Below the pieces are notes generated by a model, which did no database searches, had not been told where the DNA came from, and saw only the letters and a program-made list of their open reading frames with translations. From a virus: a stretch of DNA of 58,980 nt. Shown in pieces: positions 44,176 to 52,583 of the stretch. The stretch covers positions 1-58,980 of IMG/VR virus record IMGVR_UViG_3300046804_001768; one strand, written 5' to 3'. Position 1 is the stretch's first letter. Every line of letters starts with the position of its first letter. The position numbers and the translations under genes are program-made.

Positions 44176-46077
44176 TTAGTCCGTTAGATTTTGGTCCATT
44201 TCTAAGATATTTTCTTCATTTAAGATACTGCTGGTTTTTTCTGATTTAGTTTCCAACTGTTTAATAAGATTAGAGATTTCAGCACTTTCTAATGATAATG
44301 GGGACTTCTTAGAAGGTTTACGTTGTTGGCCGACCCGTAATGCACCAAGGTTTTCTCTGTGACCGAGTGGGTCACGACCACGGGGGTGACTATCTTGACC
44401 ATACTTTTGACCGACCTTTGGACGACCCATCTTGGCTTCTTCTAATTCCTCTTCTGGAACTTCAAGTTCTGTTTCTTCTTCACCAGAATTTAATGACGCT
44501 AAAATGGTGTCTACATCATCAATCTTTTCCTCTCCTTCAGCTGGGACTTCATCTCCCGCCGAAGGTTCTTCACTAGGTTGTGCTTCTGCTGGTTGTTGTC
44601 CCTGCTGCTGTGGATTTGCTGCAGCTTGTTCAGTCGCCTGTAACTGACCTAGCATCTCTACGTCCTTTGCCACCTTTTCCTGTTCGTTGCGTGCGTCATC
44701 TTCAGCAATTTGAAGAATATTGTGGTAAATCCAATCACGGGATAAGAACTTACTTGAAGCGATATCATTTGCCAACGCAATCTTCTCCTTCCAAAGATTG
44801 AGTTTTTCTTGTTCGTAAATGACTGATGGTGAGGTCATTTCGATTTCAAAGTCAATCAATTCTTCGTCGGTGAATCCTTGGACGTATAAATGGATGATTG
44901 CAATTTTGGTGAGTTCTGACACCATAATACGTTGAATACGTTCGATGGTACGTGCGAAACGAACGTCTTGTGCTGCCAACGATGCCTTTCCACTATTATC
45001 TTCTTCGTACCCAAGGAATGACTTCGGTACCTTGAACGCTGCCATCAACTTGTTACGGAGATATTCAATATCTTCAATTGCGTTGAATTGAAGACCTGGA
45101 AGGTTGGTAATATCGGTTCCAGAATCCTTACCACGTACAGGAAGATAGAAATCTTCCGTGATATTCATCATATTATAACGAAGGTTATAATCACCAGTCT
45201 TTGGGTCCACCAACGGTACCTTCTTCATGCGGTCAATGATACGTTGCATGTGGGTATCAATTTCATTTGGTGGAATATTACCAATATCGACCAATACCTT
45301 ACGCTTGTCTGGTGCTCTCATAATACGATGAATCAACATCGCATCTTCCATCAATTGAAGTTGCTTCCAAACACGGCGACCACCTTCAACCATACTCTTA
45401 CCATATGGGAGGAAGTTTGTATCAGATAGTAAACGGAAATGTGCGATTTCGTAGTTATCGAATTCTTTTTTGCCTAATGCTAAGAAATCATTTTCAATCT
45501 TAAACTTGACTGAGAATGGATTTGCCGCGTCTGTACCTTCTACACGAATGGTTTCATAAACTGAAAGTGGTATAACGTTTACAACCCCATACTTTTCATC
45601 AATGTCAAGGAATAAGAAAAAGTCCCCATACTTTGCCATATTTCTGACCCAAGGCCAGAGATTGAATTCAACATTCAATACGTCATAGAATAAGTTATGG
45701 AGAATATCTTGAATTTGTTGGTTCTTTGAGCGGATACTAAGTACTTGGCCGAATTCGTCTTTAACTGTTGATTCATCGGCGTAAATGTCCATTACTGATG
45801 AGATAATAGGGTCATTATCCATCATGTCATAATCACGGAACAATTGTAACCGTGACCCTTGGAATGCTGCCGCGGATTCATAACGTCCTTGGTGTGAACC
45901 ATATCCGCCTGTTGCAGACGAATATACACGATGATACCGGTCAATACCCCGTCTATTAATAAACGATTGGATATTGTCGGTATCAGCGACTTTAAGACGT
46001 TTTCCGCCTACATTACGGACAACTGTATTTGTAGAGAACAGTTTCCGTAGGCGACCAAAAATACTAGTATCTGCCAT
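44176..46077 (-). CDS. 20: Portal vertex protein (gp20-like)
   Basis: 633 residues (T4 gp20: 524). The core matches T4-type portals: YRVYSS-like YHRVYSSATGG, SSVMDIYADESTVKDE, LWPWVRNMAKYGDFFLFLDID, GKSMVEGGRRVWKQLQLMEDAMLIHRI (the region is well conserved), VPKSFLGYEEDNSGKASLA and EIEMTSPSVIYEQEK. The extra ~110 C-terminal residues are Gln/Glu-rich then basic (RPKVGQKYGQDSHPRGRD), perhaps a contact with scaffold. The portal dodecamer is the DNA channel and motor dock. Confidence 0.92.
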   Translation of the reverse strand: MADTSIFGRLRKLFSTNTVVRNVGGKRLKVADTDNIQSFINRRGIDRYHRVYSSATGGYGSHQGRYESAAAFQGSRLQLFRDYDMMDNDPIISSVMDIYADESTVKDEFGQVLSIRSKNQQIQDILHNLFYDVLNVEFNLWPWVRNMAKYGDFFLFLDIDEKYGVVNVIPLSVYETIRVEGTDAANPFSVKFKIENDFLALGKKEFDNYEIAHFRLLSDTNFLPYGKSMVEGGRRVWKQLQLMEDAMLIHRIMRAPDKRKVLVDIGNIPPNEIDTHMQRIIDRMKKVPLVDPKTGDYNLRYNMMNITEDFYLPVRGKDSGTDITNLPGLQFNAIEDIEYLRNKLMAAFKVPKSFLGYEEDNSGKASLAAQDVRFARTIERIQRIMVSELTKIAIIHLYVQGFTDEELIDFEIEMTSPSVIYEQEKLNLWKEKIALANDIASSKFLSRDWIYHNILQIAEDDARNEQEKVAKDVEMLGQLQATEQAAANPQQQGQQPAEAQPSEEPSAGDEVPAEGEEKIDDVDTILASLNSGEEETELEVPEEELEEAKMGRPKVGQKYGQDSHPRGRDPLGHRENLGALRVGQQRKPSKKSPLSLESAEISNLIKQLETKSEKTSSILNEENILEMDQNLTD

Positions 46078-46087
46078 AACCCCTCAC

Positions 46088-46423
46088 TTAGTAAGTAAGA
46101 ATGGAGTCGAGAATCTTCATCAATGGGAAGAAATCGACTTCCTTATTATCTTCTGCAATATCTTCTGCGACTAAACGTAATTCTGCGACCTTACCTGCCA
46201 ACACCATCTTTAACAACTTCCAGTGGTCGTGGTTGAAGATAGTATATGGAGTTTCATTTAATGAGGTCGCTAACATTTGTAATTCAACTAATGCACCAGC
46301 CAACTTATTTTGGTCTGCTTCACTTAACTTGGTAGATAATTCTGCCAAATGTGATTCGAGTGCAACGAGAGAAACGCGACGTTCTGTTTCTTCTAATAAT
46401 AAATCTTTTAATTTTGTACTCAT
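46088..46423 (-). CDS. Small helical protein upstream of portal, unknown
   Basis: 111 residues from ATG 46423 (one base after the upstream stop; an in-frame start at 46438 lies inside it). Helical, acidic: LKDLLLEETERRVSLVALES, KLAGALVELQMLATSLNETP. The segment 'IFNHDHWKLLKMVL' is unusual but unassigned. Part of the closely packed terminase-portal string. Confidence 0.55.
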   Translation of the reverse strand: MSTKLKDLLLEETERRVSLVALESHLAELSTKLSEADQNKLAGALVELQMLATSLNETPYTIFNHDHWKLLKMVLAGKVAELRLVAEDIAEDNKEVDFFPLMKILDSILTY

Positions 46424-46424
46424 C

Positions 46425-46640
46425 TTATTTCTCCACATACTTCTTAAGTAATGTATAATATTTGGGGTTCTCTGTCAAGTGGGCCGCGGCGATTTTTGCC
46501 GTGGTAACCACATTTCCATTCGTAACGTCTTTATGTTCCATTTCGACATTCATACCCATATGGAATTCTTTTGGGTCAAATTTATAACCCATTTTCTTTA
46601 GAATAGCATCGGAAACTTTCCGTGAGACTTTTTCTTTCAT
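46425..46640 (-). CDS. Small DUF5661-like protein
   Basis: 71 residues from ATG 46640. FDPKEFHMGMNVEMEHKDVT, then TTAKIAAAHLTENPKYYTLL matches a family of small phage proteins (DUF5661-type) with the pattern 'F..G..VE.EH....V......TAKIA.AHL.E.P.YY..L'. No biochemical role is established to my knowledge. It follows its upstream neighbour by one base. Confidence 0.6.
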   Translation of the reverse strand: MKEKVSRKVSDAILKKMGYKFDPKEFHMGMNVEMEHKDVTNGNVVTTAKIAAAHLTENPKYYTLLKKYVEK

Positions 46641-46641
46641 A

Positions 46642-47058
46642 TTACCATTTCCGACACGACCAATAACGAGCCTTGGTACGTGGGCCTGGGTTTGCACAAT
46701 TATGACGTGCTCTAAATGAACGGCGACGAGCTGGATTCGACTTCTTAATTCTCATTGTCTTATCACCGAAGTTGACCTTCTTGACGTTTCCAGTACTTGG
46801 GTCTTTGACGAATACCTTAAACTTCTTTACGTCACCACGCATTGGTTTTCCAAGTGGAACCTTACGACCGTGATATTCTGCTTCTTGAAGAGGTTGACCT
46901 TGTGCCCGCATAATTTCCATTGCGAGACAACGTGGACAATATTCTTCAATAATATCTTCTTCGTTAACAGGAACGCAATTTGGAACCATCTTACCACCCT
47001 TATCCTTCATTCCAACTTGCTTATATCCTTCCCAACAAGCTTCAGTCATTTGTTCCAT
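46642..47058 (-). CDS. Small basic Cys-containing protein (KARYWSCRKW family)
   Basis: 138 residues from ATG 47058, preferred because it lies one base after the upstream stop. First part has MTEACWEGYKQVGMKDKGG with VPNCVPVNE; middle contains YCPRCLAM (CxxC); the end is basic, RRRSFRARHNCANPGPRTKA followed by RYWSCRKW. This C-terminus recurs in uncultured T4-like phages. Four or more cysteines and the basic end suggest a zinc-stabilised nucleic-acid-associated virion protein, which is inference. Confidence 0.6.
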   Translation of the reverse strand: MEQMTEACWEGYKQVGMKDKGGKMVPNCVPVNEEDIIEEYCPRCLAMEIMRAQGQPLQEAEYHGRKVPLGKPMRGDVKKFKVFVKDPSTGNVKKVNFGDKTMRIKKSNPARRRSFRARHNCANPGPRTKARYWSCRKW

Positions 47059-47059
47059 A

Positions 47060-47392
47060 TTATTCTTCCTTTTTCTTAAAGGTTGAAACCATCGTTGGTT
47101 TCCCACCGGGGTTTCCTGCCTTCCGTTTTCTGGTGACTGCTGACCGTTTTTCACCTTTACTCATTGCTGCTGCGGAACGAGCGGGTCTACACTTTGGATA
47201 CTTTGCTGACCCACCCTTTCGTTCTTTCTTACCAGCGGAAGCTCCACACGGTGGATGCTTGCCGGTCTTAGGGTCTTTTCTGGAAATGTCTACCCACTTT
47301 TGACGAATCCACTTTCCAAGTTCACCCTTGGTTTGGTACTTTTCGTCGAGGTCGATAGAAACTTCAACAAGTAAATCGGAGAGTCGTGTCAT
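47060..47392 (-). CDS. Small basic Gly/Lys-rich phage protein
   Basis: 110 residues. GKWIRQKWVDISRKDPKTGK, HPPCGASAG, KYPKCRPARSAAAMSKGEKR and AVTRKRKAGN form the pattern of a small protein family found in many large phages ('KWVDISRKDK.GKHPPCG....YPKC.P'). Two CxxxG/KC cysteines may bind metal. Start overlaps the upstream stop (ATGA). Function unknown. Confidence 0.6.
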   Translation of the reverse strand: MTRLSDLLVEVSIDLDEKYQTKGELGKWIRQKWVDISRKDPKTGKHPPCGASAGKKERKGGSAKYPKCRPARSAAAMSKGEKRSAVTRKRKAGNPGGKPTMVSTFKKKEE

Positions 47393-47724
47393 ACTGGTTT
47401 AGATTTGGTTTTACCACCACGCTTCCGCTTTCTGCGAGCTGCGCAATGGGCTCGTTGACTAAAGCCTTTGGGATTGTTGCAGTTGATAGATTTTTTATAT
47501 TCTTTTGTCCAAGTTTCGTCTATAGAAACTAGTCCACTCTTTTGTAAGAAATCTTTTACATTAATTTTTATATTTTGTTTTTTAAAATCTTTTAATCTAT
47601 CTAACGCCATTTCTTTTCTATTGTTGATATCTTTAACTTGATTAAGCATATCAATGACCCCATCAATCATTTCTTTTTGGTCGGAGTCCACTTCTTCAAG
47701 TATTATATCAACTAATTTAATCAT
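47389..47724 (-). CDS. Small phage protein with basic Cys-containing C-terminus
   Basis: 111 residues from ATG 47724, which shares a base with the upstream stop. The N-terminal two thirds are helical (VDIILEEVDSDQKEMIDGVI); the C-terminus (INCNNPKGFSQRAHCAARRK) carries the 'C..PKGFSQ.AHC' motif seen in other small phage proteins. Possible role in DNA or head; not established. Confidence 0.55.
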   Translation of the reverse strand: MIKLVDIILEEVDSDQKEMIDGVIDMLNQVKDINNRKEMALDRLKDFKKQNIKINVKDFLQKSGLVSIDETWTKEYKKSINCNNPKGFSQRAHCAARRKRKRGGKTKSKPV

Positions 47725-48035
47725 TACTTTCCCCTCTTCCACCCACCGCCCATACTCTTGTACTTCTTTGCTGCCCACAAGTTAGCATATGCGGATGGGT
47801 AAACTTTGAACTTGGCTCGGGCTGCTGCCTTTGCCTTAGCCCACTTATCTGGACTAGTTGGAATATTTCTTTCCAAAATATCACTAATACGGGAACTCCG
47901 AACTGCTAAATCATCTGGATTGTCTGGGGTTTTCTTGGGTTCATCGACCTTAACATCAAAGTCACCTTTGGTAGCATCAAATCCACCCCAAGGGTATGCT
48001 TCGTATAAGTCAGAAAAGAAATCTTTGTATTTCAT
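47724..48035 (-). CDS. Small phage protein with K-A-A-R-x-K-F-x-V-Y-P-S-A-Y motif
   Basis: 103 residues. C-terminal half KWAKAKAAARAKFKVYPSAY then ANLWAAKKYKSMGGGW is a widely seen small phage module. N-terminal part is acidic. The neighbouring 49363 protein ends with the same kind of segment (DYLWAAASAAALRSK), suggesting a shared recognition or packaging signal. Function unknown. Confidence 0.6.
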   Translation of the reverse strand: MKYKDFFSDLYEAYPWGGFDATKGDFDVKVDEPKKTPDNPDDLAVRSSRISDILERNIPTSPDKWAKAKAAARAKFKVYPSAYANLWAAKKYKSMGGGWKRGK

Positions 48036-48036
48036 A

Positions 48037-48399
48037 TTACTTTAAGAACTTCAACTTGTAAATAGTTGATGAGATTAATCCAGAAATTTCATCAACAGTA
48101 TTGTTGAGTTCACCATCTTGTGGAAGTTGACCACGGGTTTCGTCTACAAACTTTTGAAGCCCAGTAAAGTAGCTCACGGTAGAATCATCTTCAAGGATGG
48201 TGTTACTTGGCTTATATCCCTTAAGAATACCATAACGACCTTGATATGATTCTACATAAGTGTCAACCAAGTCCACGATATCTTCATAATACCCTTGCAA
48301 TGCCTTATGTTGTGCATAAGATGGAGTTTGGAGATGGAAGATATGTGCTTGTTCTCTACTGGAAAGGAGAATAGAGATAAACTTGACGACTGGTGACAT
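48037..48399 (-). CDS. Ferritin/Dps-like helical protein
   Basis: 120 residues from ATG 48399 (two bases after the upstream stop). SREQAHIFHLQTPSYAQHKA then LQGYYEDIVDLVDTYVESYQ follows the helix plan of Dps/ferritin-like small phage proteins: histidine-rich first helix (H-x-x-H-L-Q-T-x-S-x-A-x-H-K) and acidic second helix (E-D-x-x-D). Iron binding is not certain. Placed among portal-string genes. Confidence 0.55.
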   Translation of the reverse strand: MSPVVKFISILLSSREQAHIFHLQTPSYAQHKALQGYYEDIVDLVDTYVESYQGRYGILKGYKPSNTILEDDSTVSYFTGLQKFVDETRGQLPQDGELNNTVDEISGLISSTIYKLKFLK

Positions 48400-48401
48400 G
48401 A

Positions 48402-49361
48402 TTACTTTCCTTCCTTCTTTGGATGATATCCCTTCTTCTTCATCCAGTGTGCAAGTGCCCAAGGATTATCAATTTCCTTGTGCTTCTTCATAGCGAGAAC
48501 CGTCTTTTCCCAACCTTCAGGTGCTACTTCACTGACTGATTCTGCCATTGCTGCCATATCTTGGTCAACTGGCTTATCGGTCTTTTCTTCTTGACCGTAT
48601 TCGTGATAACTCGTATTTGCTTGGTCTAAATTATTTTCTGCAACTGCGATGTGGTCTTGAATCCATGCTGGAATGTCCTTTTCTTCCATTCCAATCTTAC
48701 CCTTTAATTCAGTTGCATGACGGATGATAGAATCAAGGGTTTTGGTTGCCATTGATACTTCATGGTCTTCGTTTTCCTTACCTTCCTTTTGCATTGCCTT
48801 ACCGATTGCATCACGACGATTCTTTAAATACTTGTCGGATGAATCTACGTCCCCATCATTATCAATGTCAGCATCTTCTTGACCAACTGGGTCTAATGCT
48901 TCCAACATTCCGTCAATCTTTGCAAGTTGTTCTTCGGTAAGGTTAGCTTCTTCCTTTAACTTCTTTAAGGTCATTGCGAGACGAGCACGCTTTCCAAGCT
49001 TACCACCCTTTTCTGCCGCTGCCTTAAGGTCAGCTGCTGGAATCTTTTCTCCAGCTGGGACACCGAGTTGCTTATGGAGTGCACCTGGCTTTTCGATTGC
49101 CTTTTGAATCCACTTTTCTTCTTCTTTAAGTGAACCCACGGCTGGTAGTTCAACTAATCCCATCAACTTAATCATATTGTTCTCCATTTTTGCAGCTGGT
49201 ACTTGTAATGGTGTTTTGGTTTTACGTGCTTGCATATAACGCTTAAACAAATCTCTTTTTGCTTTCAGATACTTGTCGCTAATATCTACCTTTCCATCGT
49301 TATTAATATCCGAATCTTCTCCACCAATTGGGTCTTTTCGGATATGACTATGCTTGGACAT
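48402..49361 (-). CDS. Virion-type protein with two EF-hand/dockerin-like calcium loops
   Basis: 319 residues from ATG 49361, one base after the upstream stop; the longer ORF (49460) overlaps by 98 bases. Two calcium-loop motifs: DINNDGKVDISD (residues 18-29) and DIDNDGDVDSSD (about 165-176), each followed by DKYLKxxRD and a helix, the dockerin/EF-hand plan (acidic positions 1,3,5,9,12). Between them lies EKWIQKAIEKPGALHKQLGV and GKLGKRARLAMTLKKL, a module seen in several phage virion proteins. Helical acidic C-terminus with a basic end. Calcium binding in the virion is predicted, not shown. Confidence 0.72.
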   Translation of the reverse strand: MSKHSHIRKDPIGGEDSDINNDGKVDISDKYLKAKRDLFKRYMQARKTKTPLQVPAAKMENNMIKLMGLVELPAVGSLKEEEKWIQKAIEKPGALHKQLGVPAGEKIPAADLKAAAEKGGKLGKRARLAMTLKKLKEEANLTEEQLAKIDGMLEALDPVGQEDADIDNDGDVDSSDKYLKNRRDAIGKAMQKEGKENEDHEVSMATKTLDSIIRHATELKGKIGMEEKDIPAWIQDHIAVAENNLDQANTSYHEYGQEEKTDKPVDQDMAAMAESVSEVAPEGWEKTVLAMKKHKEIDNPWALAHWMKKKGYHPKKEGK

Positions 49362-49362
49362 A

Positions 49363-49665
49363 TTACTTACTTCTAAGTGCTGCGGCGGATGCTGCTGCCC
49401 AAAGGTAATCTTTCCAGTCGTCACCATACTTTTTACGGAACTTACTGGTAGTTTTTTCACTTGCTAACATTTCTCGACCAATCTTTCTACGCTTTTCAAC
49501 TTGACTTTTTGTCATTTTACGAGCGCCTTTTCTGTTGTATGGTTGGGGAACTGACTTTTCCTCAATACACCCCTCTCCTTCGCAAATAGAATCTTGGTCA
49601 AGTCGTTCCTTAATAACGGCTTGGAGTTCTTCACGAATTATACGACGAATATCTTCTGCCTTCAT
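49363..49665 (-). CDS. Small basic protein downstream of terminase, unknown
   Basis: 100 residues. N-terminal EDIRRIIREELQAVIKERLD is the helix motif shared with other virion-like proteins here; middle ICEGEGCIEEKSV has two cysteines; end GREMLASEKTTSKFRKKYGD is basic. A TACTTATA box lies 40 bases upstream, so this probably starts the transcript for the portal string. No function recognised. Confidence 0.55.
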   Translation of the reverse strand: MKAEDIRRIIREELQAVIKERLDQDSICEGEGCIEEKSVPQPYNRKGARKMTKSQVEKRRKIGREMLASEKTTSKFRKKYGDDWKDYLWAAASAAALRSK

Positions 49666-49704
49666 AATGATTCTCGAAAAATATTGTATAAAATGACACT
49701 ACTA

Positions 49705-49712
49705 TATAAGTA
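49705..49712 (-). promoter_or_regulatory. TACTTATA box (candidate late promoter)
   Basis: Coding strand TACTTATA, followed by TAGT, 40 bases before the 49363-49665 gene, the first of the portal string. Confidence 0.4.
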
Positions 49713-49720
49713 TAATGTAT

Positions 49721-51304
49721 TTACAATAACCACCGTAAATTTTCCTTAAAATCTCCAATTTGCATTTCGTATGGGTTATGATTTCCCATCTTATCTGTAT
49801 ACACGGTACCGACCACACTGTACTTGGCTTTATCTAATGCTAATTTAGTCAATTCTATACCCTCTTGACGTAACCGAAGGGCGGTATCCCGTACCCAGAG
49901 TCCAATACACAACGCGAGTACCAAATCGTCATTGTACCCACCTAACGCTTCTGGGCGACCATTTTTCCAGATAAACGTCTCCAGTTCCGCAATCATCCGA
50001 CTTGACCGAATAGTAAATGAATTATCCAACATATATTCTTTCAATCTGGCGATAATCAATGGACGAGTCCGTTGGGAAATCATAAATCCAGGTACCATAT
50101 TTCGTTCTTCTTTGTAGAACTTTCCACTCATCTGATGTTCTACGTCCACATATTGTAAGTCTTTGGACATATAAAATAGATTTTTGTACCCACGGTCAAT
50201 AATCTGTTGGATTGCGTTCCACCCGATAGAACTATTATCGGGGATGAGAAGAGCATCATTGTACTGGGTCGCAATAGAAACTAACATATTTCCGAACTGC
50301 TTAGTTTCAATTTTCCCCTTATATTCTGCAACTTGGGTAGATGATTCTACATCAATTACGTGGAATGTTGAATAGTCCTCACCGTCTCCACGGGAAACGT
50401 CCGCACAGACAATGTAGGTCTTTGACGGATGCGGATATTCCCATACCCACAGATTTCCGTCAAATCCTTCCTTTGATATAGGTTCTTGGACATATGTTTT
50501 CTTATAGAATTCCATTATTTCTGCAGGAATAACCGTATTACCCGAGAAGATAAATGATGCATCATGTTCTTGAATTGCTTGAATTTCACCCATCAATTCG
50601 GTCTGACGGTCACGCCAAGCTTGGTCACGTTCTGGATGTACTCTCCAATCCAGTAGAATTGGATTAAAGTTGTTCACCTTTGTTTCTGCTTGTTGCCACA
50701 TCTTGTGGAAGAAGTTACCCACGCCATTAGGAGTAGACAAAAGAATTGCTTTACCACCCGTAGATAACGTACTAGATGCTGCCGTCCAAATAATGTCCGC
50801 GTCATCAATGAACGCCGCTTCGTCAAGAATCAGAAGTGATAGTGCTTCAGAACGACCGGCATCTGGACTTGATGCAACAGCCTTAATCTGTGACCCATTA
50901 GAAAATTGTAGAGAAAGTTTATTATCTGTTATTACGTTGCCCCGCAACCATACAGGGAGATTTTGATGCATGAACTTCACTTTCGTGACCAAGTTCTTTG
51001 CAGTTTCTTGTTTAGTTGCGATAACAAGGATGTTTTTATCTTTATGAAATAACATTAACCACAGAGAATATCCTGCGACCAATGTAGAAATACCAATCTG
51101 ACGACCTTTTAATACGATATTATAATCGTTGTGTTCAAAATCTTTAAGTGCATCTTTTTGATAATGGTATAAATCAAACAACACCCGACCACGAATCGGG
51201 TGTTGAATATACGAGTATTTACTCAAAAAGTATGCAGGGTCAACCGCACACTTCTTAAACTCTTCTTTGATTTTGTCACGTAACTGCTGTGCTGTACCGG
51301 CCAT
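49721..51304 (-). CDS. 17: Large terminase subunit (gp17-like)
   Basis: 527 residues (T4 gp17: 610). N-terminal ATPase: Walker A variant K66-GRQIGIST (lysine at the start rather than in GKT, as in many terminases), Walker B LLILDEAAFI, and coupling motif LLSTPNGVGNFF. C-terminal RuvC-like nuclease: acidic residues in VCADVSRGDGEDYSTFHVID and near GGYNDDLVLALCIGLW. It cuts concatemeric DNA and pumps it into the prohead through the portal. No small-subunit (gp16) gene was seen within the window. SD AAGAGG; it lies 8 bases after the membrane coiled-coil gene. Confidence 0.93.
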   Translation of the reverse strand: MAGTAQQLRDKIKEEFKKCAVDPAYFLSKYSYIQHPIRGRVLFDLYHYQKDALKDFEHNDYNIVLKGRQIGISTLVAGYSLWLMLFHKDKNILVIATKQETAKNLVTKVKFMHQNLPVWLRGNVITDNKLSLQFSNGSQIKAVASSPDAGRSEALSLLILDEAAFIDDADIIWTAASSTLSTGGKAILLSTPNGVGNFFHKMWQQAETKVNNFNPILLDWRVHPERDQAWRDRQTELMGEIQAIQEHDASFIFSGNTVIPAEIMEFYKKTYVQEPISKEGFDGNLWVWEYPHPSKTYIVCADVSRGDGEDYSTFHVIDVESSTQVAEYKGKIETKQFGNMLVSIATQYNDALLIPDNSSIGWNAIQQIIDRGYKNLFYMSKDLQYVDVEHQMSGKFYKEERNMVPGFMISQRTRPLIIARLKEYMLDNSFTIRSSRMIAELETFIWKNGRPEALGGYNDDLVLALCIGLWVRDTALRLRQEGIELTKLALDKAKYSVVGTVYTDKMGNHNPYEMQIGDFKENLRWLL

Positions 51305-51312
51305 AAAACCTC

Positions 51313-52008
51313 TTACTTGATTACAAGGACTCCAGCCCCAATACCCATTGCTAATCCCACTGCAAATGATGCTTTTCTACTTGGTAACTTGATACCAAAC
51401 ATGCGGTTAGGATTCTTTGGTGCGGGTGGAATTAAATTGATTACTGCTTGGAGACTATCACCACGCATCATTGCTAACTTTAATGCATCATCTTTCTTCC
51501 CCAATGCACTTTCAAGTTCAGTTACTTGTGTTGATTGTAAAGTAATAGTTTCTTTTTGTTTTGCGATAATAGAGTCTTTAAGTGGTAAGACTTGACGAGC
51601 CAATTCTAATGTGTCGAGGAGTGTTTCCTTCATCACTTCTGCTCGTTCTTCCATACTCAATGTTTCATTCTTTAAAGAATTAACTTGACGACCCAATATT
51701 TTTGCTCGACTTTCTGCTGCTCTAGATTCGTTATCTGCGATAACTACTTCTTGTGCTAAACTATCCGCAAGTTCCGTAGCGGCTTCTGCCTTCGCTTGGA
51801 ATACCTTGTATTCTGCGATATACTTGTCCATTTCATCTTCTTGCTTGTTTAGCTTGAGCATCATTACCAACCCAAGTACTCCGGCAGCTACCAATGCAAT
51901 TTTAGCTAACGGAAGTACGGCTGTGATGGTTTCAGCTATTAGCTTCGTCCGTTCCAGTAACGATTTCGTTTTTCTCTTCATTTTCTTCTCCAGTTCCATA
52001 TGTTTCAA
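51313..52008 (-). CDS. Membrane-anchored coiled-coil protein, function unknown
   Basis: 231 residues. A transmembrane helix (TAVLPLAKIALVAAGVLGLV), a long coiled coil (residues about 55-195, Glu/Lys/Leu-rich), and a second hydrophobic segment at the end (ASFAVGLAMGIGAGVLVIK). The layout resembles spanin/holin-like or tail-membrane proteins but no family is recognised. The start overlaps the previous gene by 77 bases; ATG 51981 is an alternative that shortens the overlap to 50. Downstream is terminase. Confidence 0.6.
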   Translation of the reverse strand: MKHMELEKKMKRKTKSLLERTKLIAETITAVLPLAKIALVAAGVLGLVMMLKLNKQEDEMDKYIAEYKVFQAKAEAATELADSLAQEVVIADNESRAAESRAKILGRQVNSLKNETLSMEERAEVMKETLLDTLELARQVLPLKDSIIAKQKETITLQSTQVTELESALGKKDDALKLAMMRGDSLQAVINLIPPAPKNPNRMFGIKLPSRKASFAVGLAMGIGAGVLVIK

Positions 52009-52576
52009 TGGTTTCTGCTAGCCATTCTTTTAATTGAGCTATATCTTTTCTAAGGTCTGCCTTAACTTTTTCAATATCTACGTCCCACTTTTCAATCATT
52101 AAGATTTTAGTTTCGTCAGCATTAACGAATTCTGGTTTGGTAATCGTGTCGTGATAATCTTGGAGTTCTGCAATTTTATCTGTTACTTCTGCAATATAAT
52201 TGCGTAACATTACCGTCTGTTCGTACTTTTTCCAGGCTTCTTCCCCTTGAGCACGAATCTTCATTTCTTCCTTGATATTACAATCCATGCAGTGACCACG
52301 GATACGCCAAAACTTAATGTCAAATCGATGGTTCATCGGTTTACTACATTTTGGACACCACCAAGGGGTTTTAGCCGAGTCCTGCTTTGTAACAGATTGG
52401 CGGATACCATTTTTTATAGTCCACTTTTTTCCATCGACATCATACCACTCGTCACCTTCCTTACGGGTAGGTTCTGGGTCACCTCTCCAACCAAATACTA
52501 ATCTGTTACCTTCCTTACCAACCTTTTCAGCAACCTTTCTGCGTACATCTGCTAATGCCTTTTCATCTTTAAACAT
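51932..52576 (-). CDS. Zinc-ribbon protein of unknown function
   Basis: 214 residues. The centre has WWCPKCSKPMNHRFDIKFWR followed by IRGHCMDCNIKEEM: two CxxC pairs, a likely zinc ribbon. A N-terminal beta region (LVFGWRGDPEPTRKEGDEWY) resembles a small SH3-like fold, and a C-terminal coiled coil runs to the end. A member of the same set upstream of terminase in other T4-like phages, from memory. The role, perhaps nucleic-acid binding or packaging, is inferred. Confidence 0.6.
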   Translation of the reverse strand: MFKDEKALADVRRKVAEKVGKEGNRLVFGWRGDPEPTRKEGDEWYDVDGKKWTIKNGIRQSVTKQDSAKTPWWCPKCSKPMNHRFDIKFWRIRGHCMDCNIKEEMKIRAQGEEAWKKYEQTVMLRNYIAEVTDKIAELQDYHDTITKPEFVNADETKILMIEKWDVDIEKVKADLRKDIAQLKEWLAETIETYGTGEENEEKNEIVTGTDEANS

Positions 52577-52583
52577 AGAAACC

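Noticed and set aside
48402-49460. Longer start (49460) for the calcium-loop gene, and similar extended starts at 48462, 47778, 47154, 46697, 46438 and 32579
   Set aside because: In each case an internal ATG lies at or within two bases of the upstream stop (or, for 32579, after the promoter gap), giving compact coupled genes; the extensions overlap known genes and show no conserved pattern.
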